Assembly: GCA_028874915.1 (NCBI GenBank)
Contig: JAPPHA010000091.1
Location: 1-51,207 of the forward strand
From: Paracoccaceae bacterium
Lineage (GTDB): Bacteria; Pseudomonadota; Alphaproteobacteria; Rhodobacterales; Rhodobacteraceae
Length of the DNA stretch: 51,207 bases
Reading direction: 5' to 3'
The position numbers and the translations under genes were made by a program. Below the pieces are notes generated by a model. That model was not told where the DNA came from and made no database searches. It worked only from the letters and a program-made list of their open reading frames with translations. This document shows positions 1 through 9,492 of the stretch, in pieces (position 1 is the stretch's first letter; each line of letters opens with the position of its first letter).

Positions 1-51
1 GCACATGCCACTGAAAAACAATCATCTTTTTTTGTGCGCGTTAAACATGGG

Positions 52-657
52 TTAAATGGTCGTGTTGCCCATCGAGCGGATGACGCGAGCATTGACCTTG
101 TTGGTCTCACGGTCCTTGGCACCGATAACAGCCGTCATGTCGACCGGGCCGCGTCCTTCCAGATCCTTACGCTTGGCATTTGACTTGTTCTTTCGCTTGC
201 CGCCGAAATAGGTCTCGTCAAACTCCACCGGGCCATCAAACGGACCTTCGGCCTCACCGGCCCAGGCTTCCCGGATCCGATGCAACATGAACCATGCACT
301 TCTCTGGCTGATGTCGAGATCCCGATGCAGCTTCATGGACGAAACAGATTTCAGGCTGGTCAGGCACAGATAGATGCCTATGGCCCACTTCTGCATTGGG
401 ATGTTCGAGCGGGCTATGGGCGTTCCCGTCCGAACGCTGAAATAGGAACGGCAGTCCGAACACCAGTACGGCATGGGCTTCGCGTTCGGGACTTCCCGTG
501 TCCGCATGCTTCCGCACTTCCCGCAGAAGCGTTCACCATCTGGCCAGACACAATCCTCGAACCAAGCCGTTGCAGCTTCCTCAGTCGAAAACATGGCCAT
601 CATCTGAACGAGGGTCAGCCCTTCACGATTGGATTTTCCCGGAGCCTTGTGGGTCAT
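52..657 (-). pseudogene. IS1595-family transposase, C-terminally truncated
   Basis: Residues about 44-73 form the zinc ribbon typical of IS1595/ISXO2 transposases, with CGKCG and WCSDC. The conserved stretch SVRTGTPIARSNIPMQKWA follows, and then the start of the DDE domain, FDETYFGGKRKNK (first catalytic Asp in the DETYFGG motif). The frame stops after 201 residues, where the family usually runs to about 300, so the later catalytic residues are missing. The stop lies 52 bases from the window edge and the codons just before it no longer look like the family. I read this as a truncated, inactive copy. Confidence 0.85.
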
Positions 658-699
658 TTCGAGTCTCCGTTGCTGTTGCCCAGAAATATAGGGACTCGG

Positions 700-1485
700 A
701 ACGGCGATGTCAAGTAAAGTTTATAAATGCCAAACGGTACGCCACAACTTTGACACCGCGGTAGTCCAGGAGCACCGCGGTGCTGCCTTCGTCGATGAAC
801 AGGCACAGAGTCCCTTGTGAAGCACGTTTCTGATCTACTCGGCGGAAGCCATTGGAGAACGGCGTCGAACGTCAAACAATACGATATAACACGTTTACGG
901 ACCGACGACTTGGTGATGACCTTTGAAGCCGAAGCGGGCGGCGAGCACGGGCTGGACCCGTTGGATAGGTAGTTGGCGGGATTCGGCCTGAGCTTCCAGC
1001 CGATTACGACGCGCTTCTTCGGATTTCGAATGCTGAAGTGGCAAGGCCATGACGAGAACACAGCTACCGAGAGCCCGCGATGGTCGAAGTTCGAAAATCC
1101 TGTTGAAAACGAGGTGGATAACCTGGAACGCCCGGGATTTCCTGTCGTCTGCAGCAACGCCCGGAATGACACCCGCGACCGGATCCGGGGCGAGGAGCGC
1201 AACCGGGATGCGGCCGTCTTGACCGAGCGGTTCCGGAAGTTCAACGCCTGGCGCAACATCGCGCCTTTTCACCTGGACATCGAGATCATCATGCGCCGTT
1301 ACCTCCGGAAGCTTCCATGGCTGTGAGGGTCGGCGGACAACGGGTGGCCAATGAAGCAGATGTCGAGGCTGGAATACAGTTTGATCGTCGTTCCATGGAG
1401 TATCTACAAGCACGTCTCCGGCAATTGGACGGGAACCGTCGAAGACAGCATGTTTTCCCACACGGGAGTCTGACAAGGTTGCGCA
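700..1485. other. gap without a recognisable gene
   Basis: About 0.8 kb between the transposase remnant and the nuclease-helicase gene. Open frames exist on both strands (for example minus 895-1476 and plus 973-1326), but none has a convincing ribosome binding site or a recognisable domain. The plus-strand reading 900-1480 is broken by stops. It is probably decayed coding DNA of unknown origin. Confidence 0.4.
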
Positions 1486-4400
1486 ATGAAACGGGATGAT
1501 AACGACGGAATCCGGTTATCCGCATCGGATCTCATGCGGTTCACGGCGTGTTCCCACGCATCACGTCTCGATCTTGCATTTCTCCAGGGGGAAGACCTCG
1601 AACCGTGTGACGACAGTGAAGATTCTGTCCTGCTGCAACGACATGGCGAACGGCACGAAGCCACGTATCTCGCGCAGCTTGCGATCGAGGGCCGAAACAT
1701 TGTCCGCATCGATTCGAACGACTTGACCTTCGAAGACGCCGCAAGGGCCACGCGGCAAGCCCTTCGGGCTGGTCCGGAGTTCGTCTTCCAGGCAGCGTTG
1801 GAAGGCGGGATGTGGGGTGGATTCGCGGATTTCCTCGAACGTGTGCCGGTGCCTTCGCGGCTCGGATCGTTCTCCTACGAGGTCGCGGATACGAAATTGA
1901 AGCGGAAACCCGCCCCGGCCCACGTGCTTCAACTGGTTCTCTATTCCGACCTCCTCGCGGGCATTCAGGGCCGTGAGCCGGACCGGGCTCACGTCGTCCT
2001 CGGCACCGGGGACCGGCTCAGCTTTCGCCTGTCCGAGTATGGCGCCTATGCGCGCCTCGCCCGGGAACGGCTCGAGGCCTTCGTCCGAAAACCGCCACGA
2101 ACCCGTCCAGTTCCGTGCTCGCTCTGCGATCTCTGCTGCTGGCGCGATCACTGCTCCGATGAATGGCAATCCGCCGACAGCCTTTACCTGGTCGCGGGCA
2201 TTGCGAAGAGCCAGGTCGCCAAGCTCGAAAGTGCGGGCGTCCGTACGATGGAAGAGCTTGCCCGCCTCGAGGGACGTGTGCCCAGGCTCGCAGACGAAAC
2301 GGTCCGGAAACTGATCACCCAGGCGCGCCTTCAGCATGCCAGGAAGACCGGTGGGCCGTGCATCGAATTGCGCGCCCATGTCTCCGGCAAGGGGTTCGAC
2401 CTGATTCCGCGGCCGGATCCCGGCGACCTTTTCTACGACATCGAGGGAGACCCGTTCTACACCGAGGCCGGAACCGAGGGCCTCGAGTATCTCCACGGCG
2501 TCTGGGACGGGAAAAGCTTCGCCGCCCTTTGGTCCCATGACCTGGCGGAGGAAAAGAATACGCTCGCGACGCTTTTCGACCGTTTCGACGAGCACTTCCG
2601 GGAATTTCCGGACGCGCACGTCTACCACTATGCGCACTACGAAATCACGGCACTCCGCAACCTGGCCACGCGGCATGGTGTCGGCGAGGCCATGTTGGAC
2701 CGGTGGCTGCGGGAAAGGCGGTTCGTGGACCTCTTCGCGGTCGTGCGTGGCGGGGTCTTCGCCTCCGAACTTTCGTATTCCCTCAAGGACATGGAGGTTT
2801 TCCTTGACATGAACCGCGAGGGCGGGGTCACGACTGCCGGCGGGTCGATCGTCGCCTACGAGACATGGCGCGAGACCGGGAATGACCGGATTCTCGAAGA
2901 CATCGCGGCCTACAACCGCATTGACTGCATCTCCACCGAAAGACTGCGTGACTGGCTGCTTGAAATCCGGCCCGACGGAAAATGGCTCGAAATCGGCGAA
3001 GGCGAAACGGCGAGATCGGAGCGGCAACAGGCGGAAAACGAGGGGCTCAAGAATCTCCTCGCCAAGTCTGGACTGCCGGACGAACGGCAGCGCCTGCTTT
3101 ACGACCTGGGGGTATTTCACTGGCGCGAGGCCAAGCCGCAGGCATGGACCGTCTTCGATGCTGCGGGGAAGGACTTCGAGGAGCTCTCGGATGACATGGA
3201 CTGCCTTGCGGGCCTCGCGGCGGCCGGCAGCCAGTACCCGGTGAATCGGTCGATCGGCCGGGACTACCGCTACCCACCACAGGAAACGAAAATGCGGGAG
3301 GGACGATTCGCGCTGTTCGCGAAGGAAGACGGCTTCGCCAGGGTCGAAATCACCGAACTCGATCGGAGTTCACGGCGCATCTCGCTGAAAATGGGTCCGA
3401 GCCAGGGCAGCGGTCTCCCCGGCAGGCTGGACCTTCTCCCCGGTTTTGCCCTGCATCCAGGCGCGATCCCGGGCGCCATCCGGAAAGTCATCGCGGACCA
3501 GTGCGGGCCCCGGTCCAACCGTGCTGCCGACGATCTTCTGTCCCGCAATCCTCCGCGTTTCCGGGGGCCGTCACCGCTATCCCTGAACCGGGGGACCGAA
3601 GCTCTCGACGGCCTGATCGCGGCGGCCCGGGCCATGAACCGGACTGTTCTCCCTGTCCAGGGACCGCCAGGGACGGGAAAGACATACGTGGCGGCCCGGG
3701 CGATCCTGTCGCTCGTTCAGGACGGGAAACGCATCGCGGTCTCTTCGAACAGCCACGAGGCGATCAGGAACATCCTGATGGAATGCGACCTTGCGCTCCG
3801 GGAGGGCTATTCCGGCCTGTCCACCCGAGACGTGCACTTGGCCCACAAAGTCGCGCGCGGGTCGGAGCTCCCGGACGAAGTCAGGAAGGCAGTATCCTGC
3901 GTGACGAACAACGACGATCCTGCGATTTTCGATGCACAGGTGGTCGGCGGAACAGCCTGGCTGTTTTCGCGGGACGAGGTCGAAGGCGCGTTCGACCACC
4001 TCTTTGTTGACGAGGCGGGCCAGGTGCCGCTGTCCAATCTCGTCGCAATGTCAAACGCGGCGCGGAACCTGGTCCTGGTCGGCGACCCGCGGCAGTTGCC
4101 GCAGGTCATACAGGGTGCGCATCCTCATCCCGCGAACCTGTCCTGCCTGGACTGGATCCTGGGCGAGGGCCGAAACGTCGATCCGGACCGCGGCATCTTT
4201 CTGCCCGTATCCTGGAGAATGCATCCGGATCTCTGTGCCTACATTTCGTCGCAATTCTATGAAGGCCGGCTGGGAAGCCACCCGTCGACGGCAACACAGT
4301 CGGTGGATGCCGAGAACCTGCCCCGTTCGGGCGCCTGGCGTGTTCCGGTTGCCCACGAAGGCCGTGCCCAGGTCTGTCCCGAGGAAGCCAAGGCCATTCG

Positions 4401-4803
4401 GGGAACCATTGCCAGGCTGCTGTCGGGCACCTGGACCGATCGGCACGGATCAAGGCGTCCGCTGGGCAAGGACGACATCATCGTGGTCGCCCCTTACAAC
4501 GCGAAGGTCAACGCGCTTTGCGATGCCCTGCCCGGGATCCGTGTCGGCACCGTCGACAAGTTTCAGGGACAGGAGGCGCCCGTTGCGCTCGTATCGTTGA
4601 CGGCATCGTCGGCCGAGGAGACCATCCGCGGGCTGGATTTCCTGCTGTCGCGCGAACGCCTCAACGTGGCCGTAAGCAGGGGAAAGGGCCTGAGCCTGGC
4701 ATTCGCGTCTCCACGGCTCCTGCACACGAACTGTTCAACCGTGGAACAGATGCGCCTGGTCAATGCGCTCTGTGTCCTGCCGGAGACACAGGTTCCAGCG
4801 TGA
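1486..4803 (+). CDS. TM0106-family RecB-like nuclease fused to SF1 helicase
   Basis: A 1105-aa two-part enzyme expected to act on nucleic acid in the cytoplasm. The N-terminal third matches the TM0106 RecB-like nuclease family: a Cys cluster at C211, C214, C217, C218 and C223 (possible Fe-S or zinc site) and an acidic FYDIEGDPF motif around D318/E320, as in RNase H-like YprB domains. The C-terminal half is a UPF1/Dna2-type SF1 helicase: Walker A GPPGTGKT 726-733, DEAGQ from 842, GDPRQLPQ from 866, RMHP, TVDKFQGQE 1022-1030, and NVAVSRGK near the end. The ATG has AAGG about 8 bases upstream. All helicase motifs are intact, so it is probably functional. Its role in repair or defence cannot be read from the sequence. 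A decayed rmuC lies just downstream. Confidence 0.9.
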   Translation: MKRDDNDGIRLSASDLMRFTACSHASRLDLAFLQGEDLEPCDDSEDSVLLQRHGERHEATYLAQLAIEGRNIVRIDSNDLTFEDAARATRQALRAGPEFVFQAALEGGMWGGFADFLERVPVPSRLGSFSYEVADTKLKRKPAPAHVLQLVLYSDLLAGIQGREPDRAHVVLGTGDRLSFRLSEYGAYARLARERLEAFVRKPPRTRPVPCSLCDLCCWRDHCSDEWQSADSLYLVAGIAKSQVAKLESAGVRTMEELARLEGRVPRLADETVRKLITQARLQHARKTGGPCIELRAHVSGKGFDLIPRPDPGDLFYDIEGDPFYTEAGTEGLEYLHGVWDGKSFAALWSHDLAEEKNTLATLFDRFDEHFREFPDAHVYHYAHYEITALRNLATRHGVGEAMLDRWLRERRFVDLFAVVRGGVFASELSYSLKDMEVFLDMNREGGVTTAGGSIVAYETWRETGNDRILEDIAAYNRIDCISTERLRDWLLEIRPDGKWLEIGEGETARSERQQAENEGLKNLLAKSGLPDERQRLLYDLGVFHWREAKPQAWTVFDAAGKDFEELSDDMDCLAGLAAAGSQYPVNRSIGRDYRYPPQETKMREGRFALFAKEDGFARVEITELDRSSRRISLKMGPSQGSGLPGRLDLLPGFALHPGAIPGAIRKVIADQCGPRSNRAADDLLSRNPPRFRGPSPLSLNRGTEALDGLIAAARAMNRTVLPVQGPPGTGKTYVAARAILSLVQDGKRIAVSSNSHEAIRNILMECDLALREGYSGLSTRDVHLAHKVARGSELPDEVRKAVSCVTNNDDPAIFDAQVVGGTAWLFSRDEVEGAFDHLFVDEAGQVPLSNLVAMSNAARNLVLVGDPRQLPQVIQGAHPHPANLSCLDWILGEGRNVDPDRGIFLPVSWRMHPDLCAYISSQFYEGRLGSHPSTATQSVDAENLPRSGAWRVPVAHEGRAQVCPEEAKAIRGTIARLLSGTWTDRHGSRRPLGKDDIIVVAPYNAKVNALCDALPGIRVGTVDKFQGQEAPVALVSLTASSAEETIRGLDFLLSRERLNVAVSRGKGLSLAFASPRLLHTNCSTVEQMRLVNALCVLPETQVPA

Positions 4804-4930
4804 TGCCGGGGACGCTGGGAAGCCCGGCGAACGAATGCCGACGGGCACCAGCGCCAGCCAACAATGGACGAGAGATGCGCGATTGCCCGGCTTGCCTTGC
4901 CGACGTCATTCGGCCCTTTCTGCGCGGCAC

Positions 4931-5410
4931 GGTGTGGACGTGGACATCAACCTCGATCCGTTGATGATTTCGCTCGCACTTGCCGTCCTGGCGGGAGCGG
5001 TCCTCTCGTACCAGGTACTCGCATTTTCCATCCGGACGAGAACGGTTCGGCTCGTGGCTGCTGCCGATCGTGTTCCCGGGCTTGAACGCTTGGCCAACGA
5101 TCTCCGGAAAGAACCCGAGGAGGCCCGGACCAAGTCCTCACTGAACTCGAGATGATCCTGAAGGACAGGCGGAAATCCACGCGGCCGTTGCCGAAGACCT
5201 GACGAAAACGGGCGATGAGCTGGAACGCAAATTCAAGGTGCTTGCGAGTGAGGCGCTGGGACGAACAGCGAGGACTTCATGAAGCTCGTGACCGAGCGGT
5301 TCGGGAAACACTCGGGAACCGCCGGGAAGGACTTGGACGAACGCAGGAGCGAGATCGAGGTCAAGGCGAACCTGGACCCGAGCCCAGGAGCAGACATCCA
5401 CCATATGGGC
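4931..5410 (+). pseudogene. rmuC: rmuC remnant (DNA recombination protein), frameshifted and truncated
   Basis: The reading frame begins with a hydrophobic segment (MISLALAVLAGAVLSYQVLA) followed by a charged helical stretch, as in RmuC N-termini. After a frame change the plus strand reads AEIHAAVAEDLTKTGDELER and KFKVLASEALG. After a further shift near 5267 it reads NSEDFMKLVTERFGKH and GKDLDERRSEIEVK. This order matches the RmuC linker before its nuclease-like domain. At least two frameshifts are present and the catalytic domain is missing. The adjacent nuclease-helicase is intact, so decay here is gene-specific. Confidence 0.75.
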
Positions 5411-5606
5411 AGAAACACGACGCCGCGTAGAATCGGTTACGACTTGGTGCGAGTGCTTTCAGACCCCGCCTTCAGACATCGGCAATTCGGTCTTGGAATC
5501 ATGCGATGACCTTTGGGCGACTCTCCAGACAGGATCCGCCTTCGTCGTCCCAACGCATCCGCACATGAAAGCTTCGTGCTGTGTCGCCCTGGCGACGCGT
5601 AACTCA
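5411..5606. other. short gap, no gene seen
   Basis: Between the rmuC remnant and the convergent end of the ABC transporter operon. A small inverted repeat (GTCGC/GCGAC around 5582-5596) is present without a T-tract, so I do not call a terminator. Confidence 0.3.
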
Positions 5607-6626
5607 TCAGAGCACCGGGTGTCGGGTCCGGTCGGCCAGGAGACAGGCGGCACGTCCGCCGTGCCTGACGCCACGGAGGGTGGGCTCACTTGCCCGGCAT
5701 TCGCCCACGGCCACCGGACACCGTGTCGAGAAGCGGCATCCGGCCGGCGGGTTGAGGGGCGACGGAGGATCGCCTTCCAGCAGAACACGCGAGCGCGTCG
5801 CCTCGACCCGGGGGTCTGGCGACGGAACGGCGAACAGAAGCGCTTGTGAGTATGGATGTGCCGGATCGGCGAACAGCGGTCGTGCGACACCCTCTTCGGC
5901 GACGCGACCGAGGTACATGACCGTGACGGCAGAGCATACTTCTCGCACGATCGCGAGATCATGCGCGACGATAACGATGGTCAGGTCGAGTTGCGCCTGA
6001 AGTCGGGCGAAGAGGTTCACGATCTGCGCCCGGACGGACACGTCGAGCGCCGAGAGAGGTTCGTCACAGACGAGCACTTCCGGGTCGAGCGCAAGTGCCC
6101 GCGCGATCGACACGCGTTGCCTCTGGCCGCCCGACAGCGATCTCGGCAAACGATCGAGCACCGACGCGGGGAGTGCGACGAGTTCGAGCAGTTCCTCGAC
6201 CTTGCGGCGTCTTTCCCGGGCATTGCCCATGCCGTGGATGCGAAGCGGTTCCTCCATGGTCTGTTGCACCGATTGCCGGCGGCTCATGGAACCAAGTGGG
6301 TCCTGGAAAATGAACTGCACGGCGCGCGCGAAGCCCTTTCGGTCCTGCGATTGCCACTCAGCGCGGTCCCGCCCGAGAATGCGAACCCGTCCAGCGGTCG
6401 CAGATTGGAGTCCGACAATCGCCCGGGCGAGCGTCGTCTTGCCGCATCCGGACTCTCCGACGATCCCGTGAAAGGCCCCGATCTTCACGTTTAGGTCGAC
6501 GCCGTCCACGGCGCGAACGCGACCTGCAGACGTGCGGAAGTGCACCTTCAGGTCCTCGACGTCGATTGCCGCGGCAGTTGCGGTCGGATCTGATGCCGGA
6601 TTTTCCGTGAGGGCTGCCTCAGGCAT
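5607..6626 (-). CDS. ABC transporter ATP-binding protein (OppF/DppF/NikE type)
   Basis: Second ATPase of a peptide/opine/nickel-class importer, a cytoplasmic NBD. It has Walker A GESGCGKTTLAR, the conserved DPLGSMSRR region after the Q-loop, signature LSGGQRQRVSIARAL, Walker B VLVCDEPLSALD and the H-loop VAHDLAIV. The C-terminus has the oligopeptide-type extension with spaced cysteines (CRFSTRCPVAVGEC), common in OppD/OppF proteins. I chose the ATG at 6626, which overlaps the stop of the upstream ATPase gene by 8 bases. An upstream in-frame ATG at 6692 would add 22 atypical residues and a long overlap. Last gene of the operon. Confidence 0.88.
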   Translation of the reverse strand: MPEAALTENPASDPTATAAAIDVEDLKVHFRTSAGRVRAVDGVDLNVKIGAFHGIVGESGCGKTTLARAIVGLQSATAGRVRILGRDRAEWQSQDRKGFARAVQFIFQDPLGSMSRRQSVQQTMEEPLRIHGMGNARERRRKVEELLELVALPASVLDRLPRSLSGGQRQRVSIARALALDPEVLVCDEPLSALDVSVRAQIVNLFARLQAQLDLTIVIVAHDLAIVREVCSAVTVMYLGRVAEEGVARPLFADPAHPYSQALLFAVPSPDPRVEATRSRVLLEGDPPSPLNPPAGCRFSTRCPVAVGECRASEPTLRGVRHGGRAACLLADRTRHPVL

Positions 6627-7626
6627 GGCGGGCGACTCCCTCAACCGCGATGACCACCGGGCAGGCCGCCCGGTGAGGCACCGCTGCGCCACCGACGCGT
6701 GTTACTTCCGGGCGTTTCCGGCGGCAGGAGGTGATGGCCTGCGCACAGCGGTCGGCGAAACGGCAACCGGGCAAGAGGCGGGTCTGGTCCGGCGGAAGGC
6801 CGGGAATCTCGCGCGTGCCCGTTGCGGTGTCGGAGCGAAAATCCGGTACGGAGGCCAGAAGGCCACGCGTGTAGGGGTGGACAGGTGCGGTCAGCACGTC
6901 GATGGCGCTGCCTTCCTCGGCGATCCGCCCAGCATAAAGAACGATCACCCTGTCGGCGAGGACGGAGACAGCACCAATATCGTGTGTAATCAGGACCACG
7001 GCGATACCGTCTTCCTCCTGGATTTGCCGCAAGAGCGCGAGGATTTGGGCTTGCACCGTCGCATCGAGCGCAGTGGTCGGTTCGTCCGCGATCAGGACGC
7101 GTGGCCGGGCGGCAAGGGCGAGTGCGATCATTGCTCGTTGCAGCATGCCGCCCGAAAGCTCGTGCGGATAGCGGTCGTATCGGTCCTCGGGGTCAGGAAT
7201 GCCGGTCCGCGCGAGAAGCGAGACGGCCTCCTTCCTCGCGGCCTTGGCCGAGAGCCCGGCGAACCGGCGCGCCTGTTCGGCGAGCTGCGGGCCAATCTTC
7301 AGCATCGGGTTGAGCGCGCTCATCGGGTCCTGGAAGATCACGCCGAACTGGCCGCCACGCAGCTTCGAGAGTTTCTTCGGCGACATCGTGACCAGATCCT
7401 GACCCGCCGCAGTCACGGACCCGTTGAGATCAATGGTGACACCCTCCGGCATGAGGCCCAGCGGGCCCAATGTCATCACCGTCTTGCCCGAGCCGCTTTC
7501 GCCGACAATGGCAAGGGTCTCACCCGAATTGACCTCGAAGCTCACGCCGTCCACGGCGCGGACCGATACGGTCGGGGTGTAAAGATCGATGACCAGGTTT
7601 TTGACGGCGTAGACGGGACCGCTCAT
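6619..7626 (-). CDS. ABC transporter ATP-binding protein (OppD/DppD/NikD type)
   Basis: First ATPase of the importer, 335 aa. It has Walker A GESGSGKTVMTLGPLGLMPEG, followed by the FQDPMSALNPMLKIG stretch typical of OppD proteins, signature LSGGMLQRAMIALALA, Walker B VLIADEPTTALDATVQ and ITHDIGAV. The C-terminal LLPGCRFADRCAQAITSC carries the Cys cluster of the oligopeptide-type extension. The start overlaps the end of the upstream permease gene by 4 bases (ATGA), so translation is probably coupled. It should form the heterodimeric motor with the next gene. Confidence 0.9.
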   Translation of the reverse strand: MSGPVYAVKNLVIDLYTPTVSVRAVDGVSFEVNSGETLAIVGESGSGKTVMTLGPLGLMPEGVTIDLNGSVTAAGQDLVTMSPKKLSKLRGGQFGVIFQDPMSALNPMLKIGPQLAEQARRFAGLSAKAARKEAVSLLARTGIPDPEDRYDRYPHELSGGMLQRAMIALALAARPRVLIADEPTTALDATVQAQILALLRQIQEEDGIAVVLITHDIGAVSVLADRVIVLYAGRIAEEGSAIDVLTAPVHPYTRGLLASVPDFRSDTATGTREIPGLPPDQTRLLPGCRFADRCAQAITSCRRKRPEVTRVGGAAVPHRAACPVVIAVEGVARHA

Positions 7627-8585
7627 GCCTGACTTTCTGCCTTGGTTCGCGCGAGGTCCTCTTCTTTCCGTGCGGCGCGCTTACGACGGAGCAGGCGACC
7701 CTTCAAAACCCTTGGAACCTTCTGCAGGGCGAAGGCTTCACCCAGCAGGTTGAAGCTGACCACCACGGCCGTCAGTGCGAGGCCAGGGATAACGACGAGG
7801 CTCGGGTACTCCTCGATGTAGCTCATGCCGTCGACCAGCATCTGCCCCCATTCGGGAGTTGGAGGAGCCACGCCAAGACCAAGGAACGAGAGCGTCGCAA
7901 TTGCGAGGACCAGGGCTCCGGCATCTGCGCTGGCGTAAACGACGACAAGGCCAAGCACATGGGGCAGGATGTGCCGCGCAAAAACCCAGAGGTGCGAGGC
8001 CCCCATGACACGCGCGGCTTCGATGTAGGGTTGCTGGAGCTCCGCGATGACGACGGCGCGGCTCATCCGCGCATAATTTGCCCACCATGCGAGCGTCAAT
8101 GCGAGCACCATCTTCCAATAGTCGGAGAGCCAATCGAAGTTTTCGCCCAAGAACACACCCATCAGTGCAAGGGCGATAACAAGCGAGGGCAGCGCGAGCG
8201 CGATGTCGATGAGAGAAATGAGAATCGTTTCGACCAGCCCCCCCACGTAACCGGCAATCGAACCGATGACGACGCCGATGACCAGCGCCGCCACCAGAAC
8301 AAAGGCCATCGCGACAAGGGACGTCCGTGCGCCGCCCACGATCCGGCTCCAAAGATCGCGACCGAGGTAATCGGTACCAAGCCAGTGGGAGAGGGAGGGG
8401 CTCTTCAGGATCGCAGTGTAATCTTGGGCCGCCGGATCGTGCGTCATCAGAAACGGAGCGAAGACGCCAACGAAGACAAAGACAAGCGCCGGTGTCAGGA
8501 CGAGCCAAGGAAGCTTCGAAAACTGAATGTCAGACCCTCCGGGCGCGGCGAAGCCGCGGATCGATGAGCATGGCGACGAGGTCAA
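7623..8585 (-). CDS. ABC transporter permease (DppC/NikC type)
   Basis: Inner-membrane permease, 320 aa, with about six hydrophobic segments. The BPD-transport EAA loop is EAARVMGASHLWVFARHILP. The N-terminal HDPAAQDYTAILKSPSLSHWLGTDYLGRDLWSRIVGGARTS region, read in pieces, is typical of the DppC/OppC half (LGTDYLGRD). It ends with a basic tail. The chosen ATG overlaps the upstream permease by 56 bases. No closer in-frame ATG precedes the first membrane segment, so the start is somewhat uncertain. Confidence 0.9.
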   Translation of the reverse strand: MTSSPCSSIRGFAAPGGSDIQFSKLPWLVLTPALVFVFVGVFAPFLMTHDPAAQDYTAILKSPSLSHWLGTDYLGRDLWSRIVGGARTSLVAMAFVLVAALVIGVVIGSIAGYVGGLVETILISLIDIALALPSLVIALALMGVFLGENFDWLSDYWKMVLALTLAWWANYARMSRAVVIAELQQPYIEAARVMGASHLWVFARHILPHVLGLVVVYASADAGALVLAIATLSFLGLGVAPPTPEWGQMLVDGMSYIEEYPSLVVIPGLALTAVVVSFNLLGEAFALQKVPRVLKGRLLRRKRAARKEEDLARTKAESQA

Positions 8586-9471
8586 CGAGGAGGTTCACGC
8601 TGACGAAGAAGACGACGAAGAGCGTGAGGACCGCTTGCATGCCGACGAAGTCGCGGAAGCGGATCGCTTCGATGAAGAAGGCGCCGATGCCGTTCAGTCC
8701 AAACACCCGCTCGACCACGATGGCGCCGATGATCATCAGTGTGAACTGCGCACCTAGCGTCGTGATGTACGGGATCGCAATGTTGGGCAGCGCCTCGCGA
8801 AGGAGCACCTCGCCCCGGCTCATCCCCTTGGCAAAACCGGTCGTCGCGATCGGCCGCGCCATGACTTCCTGGAGGTTGACGCGAACCACCCGTGCGAGAA
8901 CCGAGCCGGGGAAAAGCGCTATCGTGATGCAGGGCAGGATCCAGGAAGTCCAGCCGTAGAGACCGAAGCTTGGAACCCAGCCGAGACCCACCGCGAAGAT
9001 GATCACGAGGAGGGCCGCAACGAAGAAGTTGGGCGTGGAGGCGCCGACGAGCGCGATGCCGTGCAGAAGCTGGTCCGTGGTCCTGCCGTTCGATGCGGCG
9101 CCCCAGAGGCCGATGGAAAGCGAGTAGAAGAGGGCGAGAATGCCACCGCCGGCGAGAAGGGTCGCGGTCACCGGAATCCGTTCGGCAAACTCCTCCGAGA
9201 TCGGCTTCCCTGTCCGCAGGGAGATCCCGAAATCCCCGGTCAGCGCGTCGCCCAGCCAGCGTGCGTAGCGGACCGGCAGCGGATCGTTCAGCCCGAGTTC
9301 GTCGGCGATCCGCGCGATCATTTGACCGTCCGCGCCCGCCCCTGCCGCCCGTTCGGCGATGAGCGCGGCCACATTGCCTGGTGCAGCCGTGACCAGCGCG
9401 AAGGTCAGCGCGGTGGCGGCCAGCATGAGGAGAAGGGCAAGGCCCGCTCGTCGCAGGAACAAGCGTCGCAT
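8530..9471 (-). CDS. ABC transporter permease (DppB/NikB type)
   Basis: Inner-membrane permease, 313 aa. The N-terminus is a basic patch plus a hydrophobic helix (RRAGLALLLMLAATALTFAL). A periplasmic region carries the family's LGLNDPLPVRYARWL and GDFGISLRTGKPISEE motifs, followed by hydrophobic segments and the EAA-like loop ending in LLREALPNIAIPYIT. It starts 21 bases after the stop of the binding-protein gene. DppB-type permeases pair with the DppC type encoded next. Confidence 0.9.
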   Translation of the reverse strand: MRRLFLRRAGLALLLMLAATALTFALVTAAPGNVAALIAERAAGAGADGQMIARIADELGLNDPLPVRYARWLGDALTGDFGISLRTGKPISEEFAERIPVTATLLAGGGILALFYSLSIGLWGAASNGRTTDQLLHGIALVGASTPNFFVAALLVIIFAVGLGWVPSFGLYGWTSWILPCITIALFPGSVLARVVRVNLQEVMARPIATTGFAKGMSRGEVLLREALPNIAIPYITTLGAQFTLMIIGAIVVERVFGLNGIGAFFIEAIRFRDFVGMQAVLTLFVVFFVSVNLLVDLVAMLIDPRLRRARRV

Positions 9472-9492
9472 GGGTCTTGCCCCTATTTGTTG

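Noticed and set aside
895-1476. 193-codon minus-strand frame upstream of the nuclease-helicase
   Set aside because: No start signal or recognisable domain; residue pattern resembles an antisense frame of decayed coding DNA.
1561-3120. 519-codon open frame on the minus strand
   Set aside because: Fully antisense to the nuclease-helicase, whose motifs are unmistakable; long antisense frames are expected in GC-rich genes.
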